In this document: piece by piece, positions 24,116 through 32,979 of the stretch
How positions within the stretch are numbered: the stretch's first letter is position 1
How the letters are laid out: each line of letters begins with the position of its first letter
Origin: Dyadobacter luticola
Lineage (GTDB): Bacteria; Bacteroidota; Bacteroidia; Cytophagales; Spirosomataceae
Length of the DNA: 64,000 nt
Direction of reading: 5' to 3'
Assembly (NCBI RefSeq): GCF_005860805.1
Contig: NZ_VCEJ01000002.1
Location: forward strand, 1,410,375-1,474,374
The notes under the pieces: model-generated
The model's input: the letters and a program-made list of their open reading frames with translations, nothing else
What the model was told of the DNA's origin: nothing
The model's database searches: none
Made by a program: the position numbers and the translations under genes

Positions 24116-24832
24116 ATGAAAACCAACAAGCTTTTTCTGGCATTCGCCGCGGTCATTCTCTCGACAGCCGCTAATGCGCAAACCGTCGACGAACTCGTTG
24201 AAAAACACGTCGCTGCTCTTGGCGGCATGGACAAAATCAAGGCGGTGAATACGATGATCACCGAACGTTCACTGGCCGTACAGGGAATGGAAATCCCGAC
24301 CAAAACGATTTTGGTCGTTAACAAATCGGTTCGTACAGAGTCTACCGTCATGGGGAATCAGATGGTACAGGTGGTGAGCGATGGCAAAGGCTGGATGATC
24401 CGTCCCACGATGATGGGCGGTACCGGCGAGCCTGAGGACATGCCGGCCGATCAGCTGAAACAACAATTGAGCAGCCTTGATCCTTTCGGCGGATTAGTGA
24501 GTTATAAAGAAAAAGGAAACCAGGTAGAACTGGTGGGGAAAGAGAAAATGGATAAGAAAGACGTATATCACCTGAAAGTGACTGACAAAGGCGGCCAGGT
24601 GATCGACGAATTTATGGACGCAAATACTTATCTTATCAGTAAGGTGAAAGTGAATATGAACGGACAGGATGGAGAGATCGAACTGTCTGATTACAAAGAG
24701 ATTGACGGAATTAAAATGCCTAATAATATGGATATCTCCAATCCGCAAATGGGCACATTAACCTTCATCACCAGCAAAACTTTGATTAACCCGACCGTAG
24801 ATGAAGCGGTTTTCAAACGTCCGGTGAAATAG
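24116..24832 (+). CDS. LolA-like periplasmic outer-membrane lipoprotein-sorting protein
   Basis: A 238-residue protein with a signal peptide ending at NAQ near residue 22, then VDELVEKHVAALGGMDKIKAV, the usual opening of this periplasmic family (COG2834-like, a half-barrel related to LolA). Regions KGWMIRPTMMGG and VYHLKVTDKGGQVIDEFMD follow the family pattern. It is not the housekeeping LolA; members next to receptor genes bind lipophilic ligands of unknown nature. A clear terminator follows. Confidence 0.75.
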   Translation: MKTNKLFLAFAAVILSTAANAQTVDELVEKHVAALGGMDKIKAVNTMITERSLAVQGMEIPTKTILVVNKSVRTESTVMGNQMVQVVSDGKGWMIRPTMMGGTGEPEDMPADQLKQQLSSLDPFGGLVSYKEKGNQVELVGKEKMDKKDVYHLKVTDKGGQVIDEFMDANTYLISKVKVNMNGQDGEIELSDYKEIDGIKMPNNMDISNPQMGTLTFITSKTLINPTVDEAVFKRPVK

Positions 24833-24850
24833 TTTTTTTCCAACTGAATT

Positions 24851-24882
24851 AAAAAGCGTTGCCCGGCGGCAGCGCTTTTTTT
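24851..24882 (+). terminator. Intrinsic terminator after the LolA-like gene
   Basis: AAAAAGCGTTGCC pairs with GGCAGCGCTTTTT around a short CGGC loop (one G-T pair), followed by T residues. It is 18 bases after the stop codon. Confidence 0.8.
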
Positions 24883-25011
24883 ATTGTTTACATATTAATA
24901 ATTTAGAGAATAAATGGCACTTTTCTGAGTGACTTGTACAACTATTTTGATAAATATTACAATTGAAAGTAATAATTTCTACATAAACACGAATTATCTG
25001 GTTTAATATTA

Positions 25012-25019
25012 TACTTTTG
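25012..25019 (+). promoter_or_regulatory. -7 element before the response regulator gene
   Basis: TACTTTTG fits TAnnTTTG exactly, 48 bases ahead of the ATG at 25068, in an AT-rich gap of 185 bases. A -33 TTG at the usual distance was not found. Confidence 0.4.
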
Positions 25020-25067
25020 GCAAAGTCGTGAAAACAAAAAACAGGCCATAAATCTGGCCTCGTCAAA

Positions 25068-25715
25068 ATGAAAAACATCTTACTGGTAGAAGACCACGCC
25101 ATAGTCAGGCTTGCAACAAAGTACCTGATTACCGACTTGGTTCAGCCATGCGCTATTTATGAGGCCACAAGTTTTGGGCAAACATTAGCGAAGGTTGCCG
25201 CACACACATTGGATTTGATCCTGCTAGACATCAGCATTCCTGATGGCGAGGGGTTTAACATGATCCCCAAGATCCGCGAAATACAGCCCAAAGTCCTCAT
25301 ACTGGTTTTTACCAGCCTGGAAGAACAGATTTACGCCCTGCATTATATCAAGGCTGGCGCGAATGGTTTTCTTTCCAAAAATTCTTCTCAAACCGAGATC
25401 AAGAAAGCGATTCTTTCCATGCTCAACTCCGGCAATTACCTGAGCCTGGCCATCCAGCAGCAGCTTCTCCGCAACACGCTGGACAGCAAAGCGAATGTTG
25501 AAAATCCGCTGGAAAGCCTCTCGCAAAGAGAACTGGAAGTAATGGATATGCTCCTCGATGGCCTTTGGACAAAGGAAATTGCCATTTTCCTCAACCTCAC
25601 CGAAAGTTCTGTGAGTACTTACAAAGCGCGCATTTTTGAAAAGCTGCAAGTTTCGACGCTGATCGAAATGTTCAAGAAAGTGCAGTTTTATAAAGGATTC
25701 AACGAAGAAGTCTGA
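25068..25715 (+). CDS. Orphan NarL/FixJ-type response regulator
   Basis: A 215-residue regulator. The receiver domain (1-120) has the acidic pair in VEDH, phospho-acceptor Asp54 in LLDISIPDG, Thr in VFTSLEE, and Lys in GFLSKNSS. The C-terminal LuxR helix-turn-helix begins near residue 148 with LSQRELEVMDMLLDG and contains KEIAIFLNLTESSVSTYKARIFEKL. No histidine kinase is adjacent, so the sensor must be unlinked. Targets are unknown. Confidence 0.88.
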   Translation: MKNILLVEDHAIVRLATKYLITDLVQPCAIYEATSFGQTLAKVAAHTLDLILLDISIPDGEGFNMIPKIREIQPKVLILVFTSLEEQIYALHYIKAGANGFLSKNSSQTEIKKAILSMLNSGNYLSLAIQQQLLRNTLDSKANVENPLESLSQRELEVMDMLLDGLWTKEIAIFLNLTESSVSTYKARIFEKLQVSTLIEMFKKVQFYKGFNEEV

Positions 25716-25741
25716 ATTACTGAAATCTCCTCTTGCATCAT

Positions 25742-25778
25742 TACGAAAGTTTCGTAGATTTACGAAAACGTCGTAAAT
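25742..25778 (+). promoter_or_regulatory. Tandem BlaI-type operators
   Basis: Two copies of TACGA-N5-TCGTA, at 25742-25756 and 25761-25775, are 19 bases apart centre to centre. The second dyad extends to 8 bases per arm (ATTTACGA / TCGTAAAT, 25758-25778) and ends one base before the ATG of the BlaI-like repressor. TAGATTTA between them could be the -7 box. This is the expected layout for self-repression. Confidence 0.7.
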
Positions 25779-26135
25779 ATGGAGAAGCTAACGCAGCAGG
25801 AAGAAGAAGCCATGCAGGCGATCTGGAAAACCGGGGAAGGCAGCATCAAGTCTTTTATGGCCGAAATGTCTGCGCCAGGCCCCTACACCACCCTCGCATC
25901 TACCGTCAAAAATCTTGAAAAAAAGGGTTTTGTCACGAGCCGGCTCATCGGTAATGTGAATGTGTACACCCCCGCGCTCACCGAGGAAGCCTATAAGCAA
26001 ACCTTTATGGGCAATGTTGTTAAAGACTACTTTGAGAATTCTTATAAGGCGCTCGTGAGCTTTTTTGTAGAGAAAAACGAGATTTCCGCTGATGAGCTCA
26101 AAGACATTATCCGCTTGATTGAGAAGAAAAAGTAG
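25779..26135 (+). CDS. BlaI/MecI/CopY family repressor
   Basis: A 118-residue winged-helix repressor: LTQQEEEAMQAIWKTGEGSI, then the recognition-helix region YTTLASTVKNLEKKGFVTSR and a C-terminal dimerisation helix ending ELKDIIRLIEKKK. These proteins release DNA when cut by their M56 sensor protease partner, which is the next gene after 21 bases. No Shine-Dalgarno is visible and the operators abut the start codon, so the message may have a very short leader. Confidence 0.9.
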   Translation: MEKLTQQEEEAMQAIWKTGEGSIKSFMAEMSAPGPYTTLASTVKNLEKKGFVTSRLIGNVNVYTPALTEEAYKQTFMGNVVKDYFENSYKALVSFFVEKNEISADELKDIIRLIEKKK

Positions 26136-26156
26136 GTCACCTAAAACCGCATTTCT

Positions 26157-28115
26157 ATGTCACCTTTCATAGAATATCTCATCAAATTATCTGTTAGCCT
26201 GGCAGCCGTCAGTCTTTTTTATCAATTGATTTTACGACGCTTAACATTCTATGACTGGAACCGCTGGTTCTTTATCGGCGGTACCTTCGTATCCTTCCTG
26301 ATCCCGCTAATTAACGTTAATCAAACCATTCCGGACTTTCCGGTAAAAACCGGCGGGACCTGGGTGAGTAACATTCCGAGCATTCATCACATTAATCCGG
26401 CCGCAACATTGCATGTTGCACAAACTCAAAGCCATACATTCAGTTATGAGACTTGGGTTTTAATGCTTGTTTGGGTGGGCGTTGCGGTGATGCTTGGACG
26501 GTTTCTGCTGCAAGTTGTCTTCTATGTGCGCGTCCGCAAACATGCGCGGCTGGTTTCCAGCGAGGGAGTGAACATTTACCATCTTGAAAAAAATGTAAAT
26601 CCTTTTTCTTTTGGCAACTCCATTTTTTTCAATCCCGATCTGCACCAACCGGAAGATTTGAAAAACATTATACTCCACGAATATGTGCATGTGCGTCAAA
26701 AGCACAGTTTCGACATTATATGGAGCGAGCTGCTTTGCATTGTCTGCTGGTTCAACCCGTTTGTTTGGCTGATCCGCTATGCGATGCGGCAAAACCTGGA
26801 ATTTATCGCTGACCGGAAAGTGCTGGAAAACCATGTAGACGCGCGCCAGTACCAGTATTTGTTGCTGAAAGTAGCTGGTGTACCTGCATACCGGATCGCA
26901 AACCAGTTCAGTTTTTCGTCCTTGAAACAGCGGATCATTATGATGAACAAAGGAAAAACGCCGCAGATTTTTCTTGCATGGTTTCTGTTTTCGCTCCCGC
27001 TGATTGTGTTGCTGGTGGTGATGTTCAGAAAGGAAATCGGTGAGCTGACCGGGCAACAAATAGCGCAGCTAACCACCACGAAATCACTACCAAAGGATAA
27101 AAAGCTGGTGCACATTGCGGGGATGATCATGAATGCGGAAACCAACAAACCGGTGCCGGGCATGACTTTGAAGATGACTTACAATGATCAGTTTGTCAAA
27201 ACCATCACGACGGACGAGCGCGGATTTTATTATCAAAAACTGGTTGTTCCGAAAATTGACAGTACGCATGGAATGAAGATTGGTCGGGATAAGAAAGTGA
27301 GCATCAGCTCGCATAGCTTGTCGCTTTCTTACGATGGCAGCGCTTTCGCCAGCTTTTCATTCGGAGACCTGCGCACCTGGGATGCACTACATGAAGGCGC
27401 TTTTCCAGTAATTTTTGCCGTGCAAGGCCCGATGCCGAACTACCGCACCGAATTTTACGGCATTGAAAAAAATGTGTTTTTTGACTCTTTCACCGGGGAC
27501 AATGTAAGAGAAGCCATTTATGAATCACTTTCAAAAAAATTACCCAATTATTTGACCGAGCATACCCTTAAATCTGATTTTAGAAAAGCCTACCCTTTTC
27601 CGAAAGAAGTGATCACGAAATTCAGAAATGGCTATTTTGACCGAAAAAAAGAACTTGTGGCTTATGAGGGACAGATCAATTTTATATTGAATGGAAAAAC
27701 GGCGACTTACCAGCAAGTCAATGAGGCATTCCAGGACTATCCTTATGAACTGAATGCAAAAAATGAATTCAGGTCGATGCGCAAAGACGGATTTTACTCG
27801 CAAATCGCTTACATGACCTTACCACTTTACAAAGATGCTGCGCCGGCCTATGTAGTCAACGGTAATGTCGGGTGGAAAAATGTGCAGGATTTTGACCTGG
27901 AAATTTTGCAAAAAGAGCCTTACTTTCTGGATGGTTTCAGGCAGATTTATGGCGTTGAAAGCAATATGATGCCGGTTAAAGGTGAAATCCGGAAGGTGGC
28001 GCTTTTCACCGGAAAACTGGCGCGGTACTATGATCCCGAAAGTGACAGAATCTGGTGGATCGAAACCAGGCCGGAACCCGAAGTGTTCGAACGGCCTGAT
28101 ATCGCAGCGAAATAA
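26157..28115 (+). CDS. BlaR1-type M56 membrane metalloprotease
   Basis: A 652-residue signal-transducing protease. Residues 1-310 hold four membrane helices and the zinc motif His174-Glu-Tyr-Val-His178, with the downstream EFIADRKVL segment giving the third ligand. In place of the penicillin-binding sensor of BlaR1 the periplasmic part begins with a carboxypeptidase-regulatory-like fold (HIAGMIMNAETNKPVPGM, near residue 320) followed by about 270 residues without a family I recognise. It should cleave or inactivate the BlaI-like repressor upstream; the inducing signal is unknown and need not be a beta-lactam. Confidence 0.87.
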   Translation: MSPFIEYLIKLSVSLAAVSLFYQLILRRLTFYDWNRWFFIGGTFVSFLIPLINVNQTIPDFPVKTGGTWVSNIPSIHHINPAATLHVAQTQSHTFSYETWVLMLVWVGVAVMLGRFLLQVVFYVRVRKHARLVSSEGVNIYHLEKNVNPFSFGNSIFFNPDLHQPEDLKNIILHEYVHVRQKHSFDIIWSELLCIVCWFNPFVWLIRYAMRQNLEFIADRKVLENHVDARQYQYLLLKVAGVPAYRIANQFSFSSLKQRIIMMNKGKTPQIFLAWFLFSLPLIVLLVVMFRKEIGELTGQQIAQLTTTKSLPKDKKLVHIAGMIMNAETNKPVPGMTLKMTYNDQFVKTITTDERGFYYQKLVVPKIDSTHGMKIGRDKKVSISSHSLSLSYDGSAFASFSFGDLRTWDALHEGAFPVIFAVQGPMPNYRTEFYGIEKNVFFDSFTGDNVREAIYESLSKKLPNYLTEHTLKSDFRKAYPFPKEVITKFRNGYFDRKKELVAYEGQINFILNGKTATYQQVNEAFQDYPYELNAKNEFRSMRKDGFYSQIAYMTLPLYKDAAPAYVVNGNVGWKNVQDFDLEILQKEPYFLDGFRQIYGVESNMMPVKGEIRKVALFTGKLARYYDPESDRIWWIETRPEPEVFERPDIAAK

Positions 28116-28118
28116 CCG

Positions 28119-28562
28119 CTATTTTTTCTGGTTCAACTCAATCAGGTAACCGTCGGGATCCGCAAAATAAATCTGCGTGACGCCATCGAAACGTACCTGC
28201 TTGTGGAATTTGATTTTCTTGCTCAGCAGAAATTTCTCAGCACCTGCAATCGAGCTGACGAACATGGCGAAATGTCCGCCATTCCGGTCATTTACTACTT
28301 CAAAATTGCGTCCGGCCAGCAAGTGGATCATTTGTCCGTCGCCGGTATCAAACCAGGCGCGGATCGCTTTGAGGCTGTCGGGCACTTCCACGGGTTTCAG
28401 CCCAACCACATCACGGTAAAAATCACGGCTCGCAGGAATGTCTTTCACTTGCAGCGCCAGGTGGTTTAAACGCACAAAACCCAGGCTGCTGCCATCCGCT
28501 ACCTGGGCCATAACATTCTGGCAAGACCAGAATAACATTACACAAAGAAGAATCTTTTTCAT
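28119..28562 (-). CDS. Exported VOC family protein
   Basis: A 147-residue protein with a signal peptide (MKKILLCVMLFWSCQNVMAQ) and one VOC unit pair: RLNHLALQVKDIPASRDFYRD, LIHLLAGRNFEVVN, HFAMFVSSI and YFADPDGYLIELNQ, with His and Glu at the usual metal positions. An exported glyoxalase-like fold is a little unusual. It converges with the M56 gene, with only three bases between the stops, and diverges from the GT39 gene across a 10-base inverted repeat. Confidence 0.82.
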   Translation of the reverse strand: MKKILLCVMLFWSCQNVMAQVADGSSLGFVRLNHLALQVKDIPASRDFYRDVVGLKPVEVPDSLKAIRAWFDTGDGQMIHLLAGRNFEVVNDRNGGHFAMFVSSIAGAEKFLLSKKIKFHKQVRFDGVTQIYFADPDGYLIELNQKK

Positions 28563-28599
28563 AAAAATGGGGAATAATTCTTGTGCAATTTAGGGAATG

Positions 28600-28636
28600 T
28601 TTTTGTTGCTACGAATGCACCGCGTGGCAACAAAAA
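28600..28636. promoter_or_regulatory. Perfect 10-base inverted repeat between divergent genes
   Basis: TTTTTGTTGC (28600-28609) and GCAACAAAAA (28627-28636) around a 17-base loop, midway between the VOC and GT39 starts. Position between divergent genes suggests an operator; a hairpin in RNA is also possible. Confidence 0.45.
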
Positions 28637-28653
28637 CCGCTTATCTTGCGCCC

Positions 28654-30297
28654 ATGAATGATCCTTTTTTAAAAAGATACTTTCCCTGGCTGCTTCTTTC
28701 CGGGATCGTACTGAACATTCCCGGCCTTTTTCTCGACATACTTGAACCCGACGGCGCGCTGTACGCCACACTCGCCCGGCACATTGCTGAACACAATGAT
28801 TGGGTTAACCTTTTTGGCGATGGTCACGACTGGCTCGACAAGCCGCATTTTCCCTTCTGGATGGCTGCACTGAGTTATAAGATTCTCGGTATCAACAGTT
28901 TCGCCTACAAACTTCCTGCATTTATCTTCTGGTTGATCAGTTTGCGCTACACCTATTTATTAGGCCGCGACCTTTACGATACCGATACTGCCCGCATGGC
29001 AACATTAATCTACGCCGTCGCATTTCATAGTACGCTCAACAATTTCGACGTCCGCGCCGAGCCTTATCTAACCGCCTGCATCATCGCTTCCACCTGGCAC
29101 ATGCTGGTAGTTTATAAAAAGAAAAATAACCTTCACATCATTTGGGCGGCACTTTTTGCAGCATGCGCCATCACGACCAAAGGCATTTTCGTATTGCTGA
29201 CGATCGCGGGCGGCTGGGTGATCTTCTGGATTTTGACCCGGCAGTTCAAAGAATTCCTAAACTACCGCTGGTGGCTGATGCTGGTCCTCACTTTCCTTTT
29301 TATTCTGCCTGAACTTTACACCCTGTATGTGCAGTTTGACCTGCATCCCGAGAAAGTTGTTTTTGGTAAAACCAATGTTTCCGGACTTCGTTTTTTCTTC
29401 TGGGACAGCCAGTTCGGGCGGTTTTTCAATACCGGGCCAATTAAGGGAAGAGGCAGCATTACTTTCTTTTTACACACAACACTCTGGGCGTTTTTACCCT
29501 GGTCGCTGGGGCTGGTTGGCGGGTTGTTTTATCTGATCCGTTTTGATAAAAACAAACAACCGATCCGCTGGGTGATTTACGGAAGTACCCTGCTTACTTT
29601 CCTGCTGTTTTCACTTTCCAAATTTCAGTTACCACATTATCTCGTCATCCTTTTTCCCTACTTCGCGTTAATTACGGCTTATTTTTTCAGTCAAATTGCG
29701 AACCGGCCGGTGTTGAAAACCTTGTCGAACATTCATACGGTTTTGGCCATCATTGCACTGGCTCTGGTAGGTTGGCTGCAATTTGTTATGGATATCGAAA
29801 ACGGCTTTTGGGTTGTCGGAGCGGGTGCTTTGGTTGTGATTGCAAGTTTTTTTATTCCTTACAAAAACCAGTTGCAGCAGCTTTTGTTTAAATGTTACAC
29901 CATGGCTGCCGTGTTGTACTTGTATCTTTTTGTTTCCTTTTATCCCTTTTTGCTCACATTTCAATCGGGTCGACAAGCTGCGAGAGCGATTCCCGAGCAG
30001 GATAAAAACCTGCCCGTGGCGGCTTATGGTGAATTCTCTTACACCTTCGAGTTTTATTCTCCCAGCGAGGTACGTCTGATCTGCGATGAACCAACTTTGC
30101 AGTCGTTTATCAGCAAAGCACCCTGCTATCTCTACACCACGGAAGCAGTCGCAAAAAGCTTGCTGCAATCCGGTCTGAAAGCCAACATCAAAGCCAAGCC
30201 AAAACATTTCCACATTACCCGGCTGAAATATCCTTTTTTAAACAAAAAAACCCGGTCTCAAACGTTGGAAACCAGGTATTTGCTTTTTATCAATTAA
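28654..30297 (+). CDS. GT39/ArnT-like membrane glycosyltransferase
   Basis: A 547-residue protein with about 11 membrane helices and the GT39/ArnT pattern: EPDGALYATLARHIAEHNDWV in the first loop, with the acidic residue expected for lipid-phosphate sugar chemistry, and LDKPHFPFWMAALSYKI. Such enzymes move sugars from polyprenyl phosphate to lipids or proteins at the outer face of the inner membrane. The acceptor is unknown. Start chosen at ATG 28654, just after TATCTTGC (a -7-like box at 28642); the frame is open to 28597, inside the inverted repeat region. Confidence 0.83.
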   Translation: MNDPFLKRYFPWLLLSGIVLNIPGLFLDILEPDGALYATLARHIAEHNDWVNLFGDGHDWLDKPHFPFWMAALSYKILGINSFAYKLPAFIFWLISLRYTYLLGRDLYDTDTARMATLIYAVAFHSTLNNFDVRAEPYLTACIIASTWHMLVVYKKKNNLHIIWAALFAACAITTKGIFVLLTIAGGWVIFWILTRQFKEFLNYRWWLMLVLTFLFILPELYTLYVQFDLHPEKVVFGKTNVSGLRFFFWDSQFGRFFNTGPIKGRGSITFFLHTTLWAFLPWSLGLVGGLFYLIRFDKNKQPIRWVIYGSTLLTFLLFSLSKFQLPHYLVILFPYFALITAYFFSQIANRPVLKTLSNIHTVLAIIALALVGWLQFVMDIENGFWVVGAGALVVIASFFIPYKNQLQQLLFKCYTMAAVLYLYLFVSFYPFLLTFQSGRQAARAIPEQDKNLPVAAYGEFSYTFEFYSPSEVRLICDEPTLQSFISKAPCYLYTTEAVAKSLLQSGLKANIKAKPKHFHITRLKYPFLNKKTRSQTLETRYLLFIN

Positions 30298-30309
30298 TGC
30301 ATTTTCCGG

Positions 30310-31098
30310 CTATACCATCCCCGGTAACTTTAATCCTGAACCTTTCAGGCCGTTCATGATCTTTTCCTGGATATCCATTTTGGTGTCCACATAACCATGT
30401 GAATCCAGCCAGACATTCACCATCACTTTGTAGCCGTCCGATTCGATGGATGATATCCCGATGCGCCATTCGGGTACTTTCAGGGCATTTTGAGCATTGT
30501 TGAGGACATTGTCGATGGTACTTTTTAGTACATTGAAATCAATCGCATTGCTGAATTTCAGCTCAATATCCAGCCGGCGACTGCCCAGCCCGCTCAGGTT
30601 GATGATGACTTCGTTGGACAACTTACTGTTGGGGATCACCACCAGCCGGTTATCAAACGTATTCACGATGGTATAAAAAATCTTGATCGCCTGCACGGTC
30701 CCCTCCTGCCCCTGCGCCACAATGTTATCGCCTACTTCAAAAGGTTTGAGGATCAAAATGAGTACGCCGCTCGTAAAATTCTGCAATGTTCCCGACAGCG
30801 CCAGGCCGGCTGCAACGCCGATAGCGCCCACCAGAGCGGCAAAAACGGTCATTTGGATGCCCACAATCTGCATCACCGAAATGATCAGCAGCACCCGCAA
30901 TGTGGTGATAGTTACACTTAGAAGAAACGGCGTGAGTGACGGGTCGATCTTTTTCCGGAACATGTGACCATTCAGCCAGCGGGACAAAATTCTGATAAGC
31001 CAGAAACCGATGATCAATACACCGATGCCCAGTAAGAGAGACGGCCCGGTGCGAAGAATCCACGCATAGGCCTGGTTGTAAAATTGGGTAAGCTTCAT
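30310..31098 (-). CDS. Small-conductance mechanosensitive channel (MscS family)
   Basis: A 262-residue protein with three N-terminal membrane helices and the MscS beta domain. Helix 3 region VGAIGVAAGLALSGTLQNFTSG shows the Gly/Ala-rich pore lining, followed by ILKPFEVGDNIVAQGQEGTVQAIKIF and VIPNSKL. It is the short MscS form that opens on membrane tension to release solutes during osmotic downshock. A stand-alone gene, convergent with the GT39 gene. Confidence 0.92.
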   Translation of the reverse strand: MKLTQFYNQAYAWILRTGPSLLLGIGVLIIGFWLIRILSRWLNGHMFRKKIDPSLTPFLLSVTITTLRVLLIISVMQIVGIQMTVFAALVGAIGVAAGLALSGTLQNFTSGVLILILKPFEVGDNIVAQGQEGTVQAIKIFYTIVNTFDNRLVVIPNSKLSNEVIINLSGLGSRRLDIELKFSNAIDFNVLKSTIDNVLNNAQNALKVPEWRIGISSIESDGYKVMVNVWLDSHGYVDTKMDIQEKIMNGLKGSGLKLPGMV

Positions 31099-31189
31099 TT
31101 TTTAAAGGGTAAAATTCAAAAAAACCTGCGCTGAAAAATCCATTCCAAAATCTGGCCGCATTGTCAGATTAGCAAGGGTGATTGGCTTT

Positions 31190-31204
31190 TGGCACGTTTT
31201 TTGA
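31190..31204 (+). promoter_or_regulatory. Possible sigma-54 promoter
   Basis: TGGCAC, five bases, then TTGA matches the -24/-12 sigma-54 pattern (TGGCAC-N5-TTGC) except for the last base. It is in the 195-base gap ahead of the gene at 31294. Weak evidence. Confidence 0.25.
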
Positions 31205-31293
31205 CCATTACAACTTGATTTCGCAGCATTTTAGCACCGCTGCAAAACGCATTTCAGGTTAACAAAACGAATTCGAAAAAACTATAAAAGACC

Positions 31294-31896
31294 ATGGAAA
31301 CAGAACACAAAAAAGGAAGAGTTGGCAATATCATCATGATCCTGCTGCTTGTTGCAGCGGTGGTTGGTTTGGGGATGCATTTTATGAAACCCAAGAAAAT
31401 TGATACGGCGGCCAACGAAAACATGACCCTCTTTATCAATAACAAGATCAGTGACATTGATCAGAAACTGGCGAAAGATGACAAGATCCCGGATATCGCG
31501 ACGGAGCTTTCGTGGCACAAATCGAATACCGCGCTTTATAATGAAGTAAAAGCCAACAAAGACAAGGCTATCAAAGAAAAAAGGAAAGTGCTGGAAGATA
31601 AAATGGTGAAAATCCAGAAAAAGGAATTTCCGGAACTGAGAGACGCTTATGTAAGCTCAAAAAAGGAAATCCTTGGTCAGGAGAAAATCGAGGTATCACT
31701 CTCCGGGGATAACAAAGAAATCCTGACATTCAGCGGCGATCGTTTTGCTCCTGAAAAAGCCCAGAAAAGTTTTACAAAAAGTATCGAGGAAATTGTGAGC
31801 GATTTGCGGTTTAAAAAGATTGTCTACAAATCGTCCGATAAACAGAAAGATTTTGCTGATTACAAAATTGACTCAAAAACGGATACAGAAATTTAA
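31294..31896 (+). CDS. Membrane-anchored basic coiled protein of unknown function
   Basis: A 200-residue protein: a short charged N-terminus, one membrane helix (about residues 13-31, IIMILLLVAAVVGLGMHF), then a Lys/Glu/Asp-rich helical region (about 38-110) likely to form a coiled coil, and a final part with IEVSLSGDNKEILTFSGDRF and KIVYKSSDKQKDFADYKID. I recognise no named family. Topology suggests the bulk faces the periplasm. A strong terminator directly follows the stop. A possible sigma-54-like site precedes it. Confidence 0.65.
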   Translation: METEHKKGRVGNIIMILLLVAAVVGLGMHFMKPKKIDTAANENMTLFINNKISDIDQKLAKDDKIPDIATELSWHKSNTALYNEVKANKDKAIKEKRKVLEDKMVKIQKKEFPELRDAYVSSKKEILGQEKIEVSLSGDNKEILTFSGDRFAPEKAQKSFTKSIEEIVSDLRFKKIVYKSSDKQKDFADYKIDSKTDTEI

Positions 31897-31926
31897 AAAA
31901 AAGCCGGACTTAGATCCGGCTTTTTT
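31897..31926 (+). terminator. Intrinsic terminator after the coiled anchored protein
   Basis: AAAAAAGCCGGA pairs with TCCGGCTTTTTT around a six-base loop, directly after the stop codon. Confidence 0.85.
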
Positions 31927-31959
31927 GTTGTTGCGTCATATTGAAAACAATTCTCTACA

Positions 31960-32979
31960 TCAAGATTCTGGCTCCGTAACGAATTCGCTTTTGTAAACAC
32001 GGTACATGACCAGCAGCAAGCTGATCAGCAGCGGACCGAAGATAAATCCCCAAAAACCAAAAAGCTTTAAGCCCGCGATCAGACCAAGAATGGTCGTGAC
32101 CGGATGTACATCTCCTACCTTTTTCAGGAAGGTAATCCGCGCGAGGTAATCAATGTTGCCAATGATGATGACGCTATAAGCTAGCAAGCCGATCGCCTTA
32201 CCGCTCTCGCCGGTGGAAAACAGGAAAATGACCAGCGGGATCCAGATCAGCGCAGTTCCGATGACCGGAAAAAACGCAAAGATACCAGTCACCATTCCGA
32301 GCAGGAGAAAGTCTTTGATCCCAAACGCCCAATAGCCGACCACCGCAACAATGCCCTGAATCACGGAAATCAGCGGTATCCCGAGCGCATTTGCCCGTAC
32401 CATCCCAATGATTTCATCAGCAAAGAGGTCAATGTTACGACGTTTGAGGGGAATATTTTTTTTCAGATTGTCTTCGATATCATGCCCGTTCTGGAACATG
32501 AAAAATGCCAGGAACAAAATCATCAGCAAGTTTCCGAGCATAGTCGCCGAGCTGTTGAGGATGATGGGAATGAATCCGGTAACTCTTTTTTTCAAATCCG
32601 CAGTCGCTTCTTTTGTCAACAAATCCTGCCCGGTCCACTGTTTGATCTGATTGGAAATAGCATTGATCGCATGGTTGACCTGCTCCGGTTCTTTGATGAT
32701 CACATTGATCTTATTGTAAACCATTTGCAGGGAAAGATAGATGGGCGCTACAATGCACGCCAGGAACGCTACCATGAACAAAATAGCGGTCAGACTTTTG
32801 TTCCACTTCTTTTTTAATGTCAAATAAAAATACCATCTGCGGCACAGAATGTATAAAGTCAGTGCCCCGAGGAAGCCAGGAAAAAAGGTATATAATTGTT
32901 TGAAAACGGTGACTGACAGCGCGATGACCAGCACTAAAAAGAAAATCTGCCTGAGTCTGTTGTTAAAATCTGGATTCAT
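31960..32979 (-). CDS. AI-2E family (PerM-like) membrane transporter
   Basis: A 339-residue protein with about eight membrane helices. The family blocks are visible: helix pairs at the N-terminus, the long soluble segment with KEPEQVNHAINAISNQIKQW, and the conserved C-terminal ALIWIPLVIFLFSTGE and DVHPVTTILGLIAGLKLFGF with the following GFIFGPLLISLLLVMY. Members were proposed to export autoinducer-2 or act as cation/proton antiporters; the substrate is open. ATG 32979 is preferred to the upstream ATG 33012 because it begins right before the first hydrophobic segment. Confidence 0.85.
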   Translation of the reverse strand: MNPDFNNRLRQIFFLVLVIALSVTVFKQLYTFFPGFLGALTLYILCRRWYFYLTLKKKWNKSLTAILFMVAFLACIVAPIYLSLQMVYNKINVIIKEPEQVNHAINAISNQIKQWTGQDLLTKEATADLKKRVTGFIPIILNSSATMLGNLLMILFLAFFMFQNGHDIEDNLKKNIPLKRRNIDLFADEIIGMVRANALGIPLISVIQGIVAVVGYWAFGIKDFLLLGMVTGIFAFFPVIGTALIWIPLVIFLFSTGESGKAIGLLAYSVIIIGNIDYLARITFLKKVGDVHPVTTILGLIAGLKLFGFWGFIFGPLLISLLLVMYRVYKSEFVTEPES

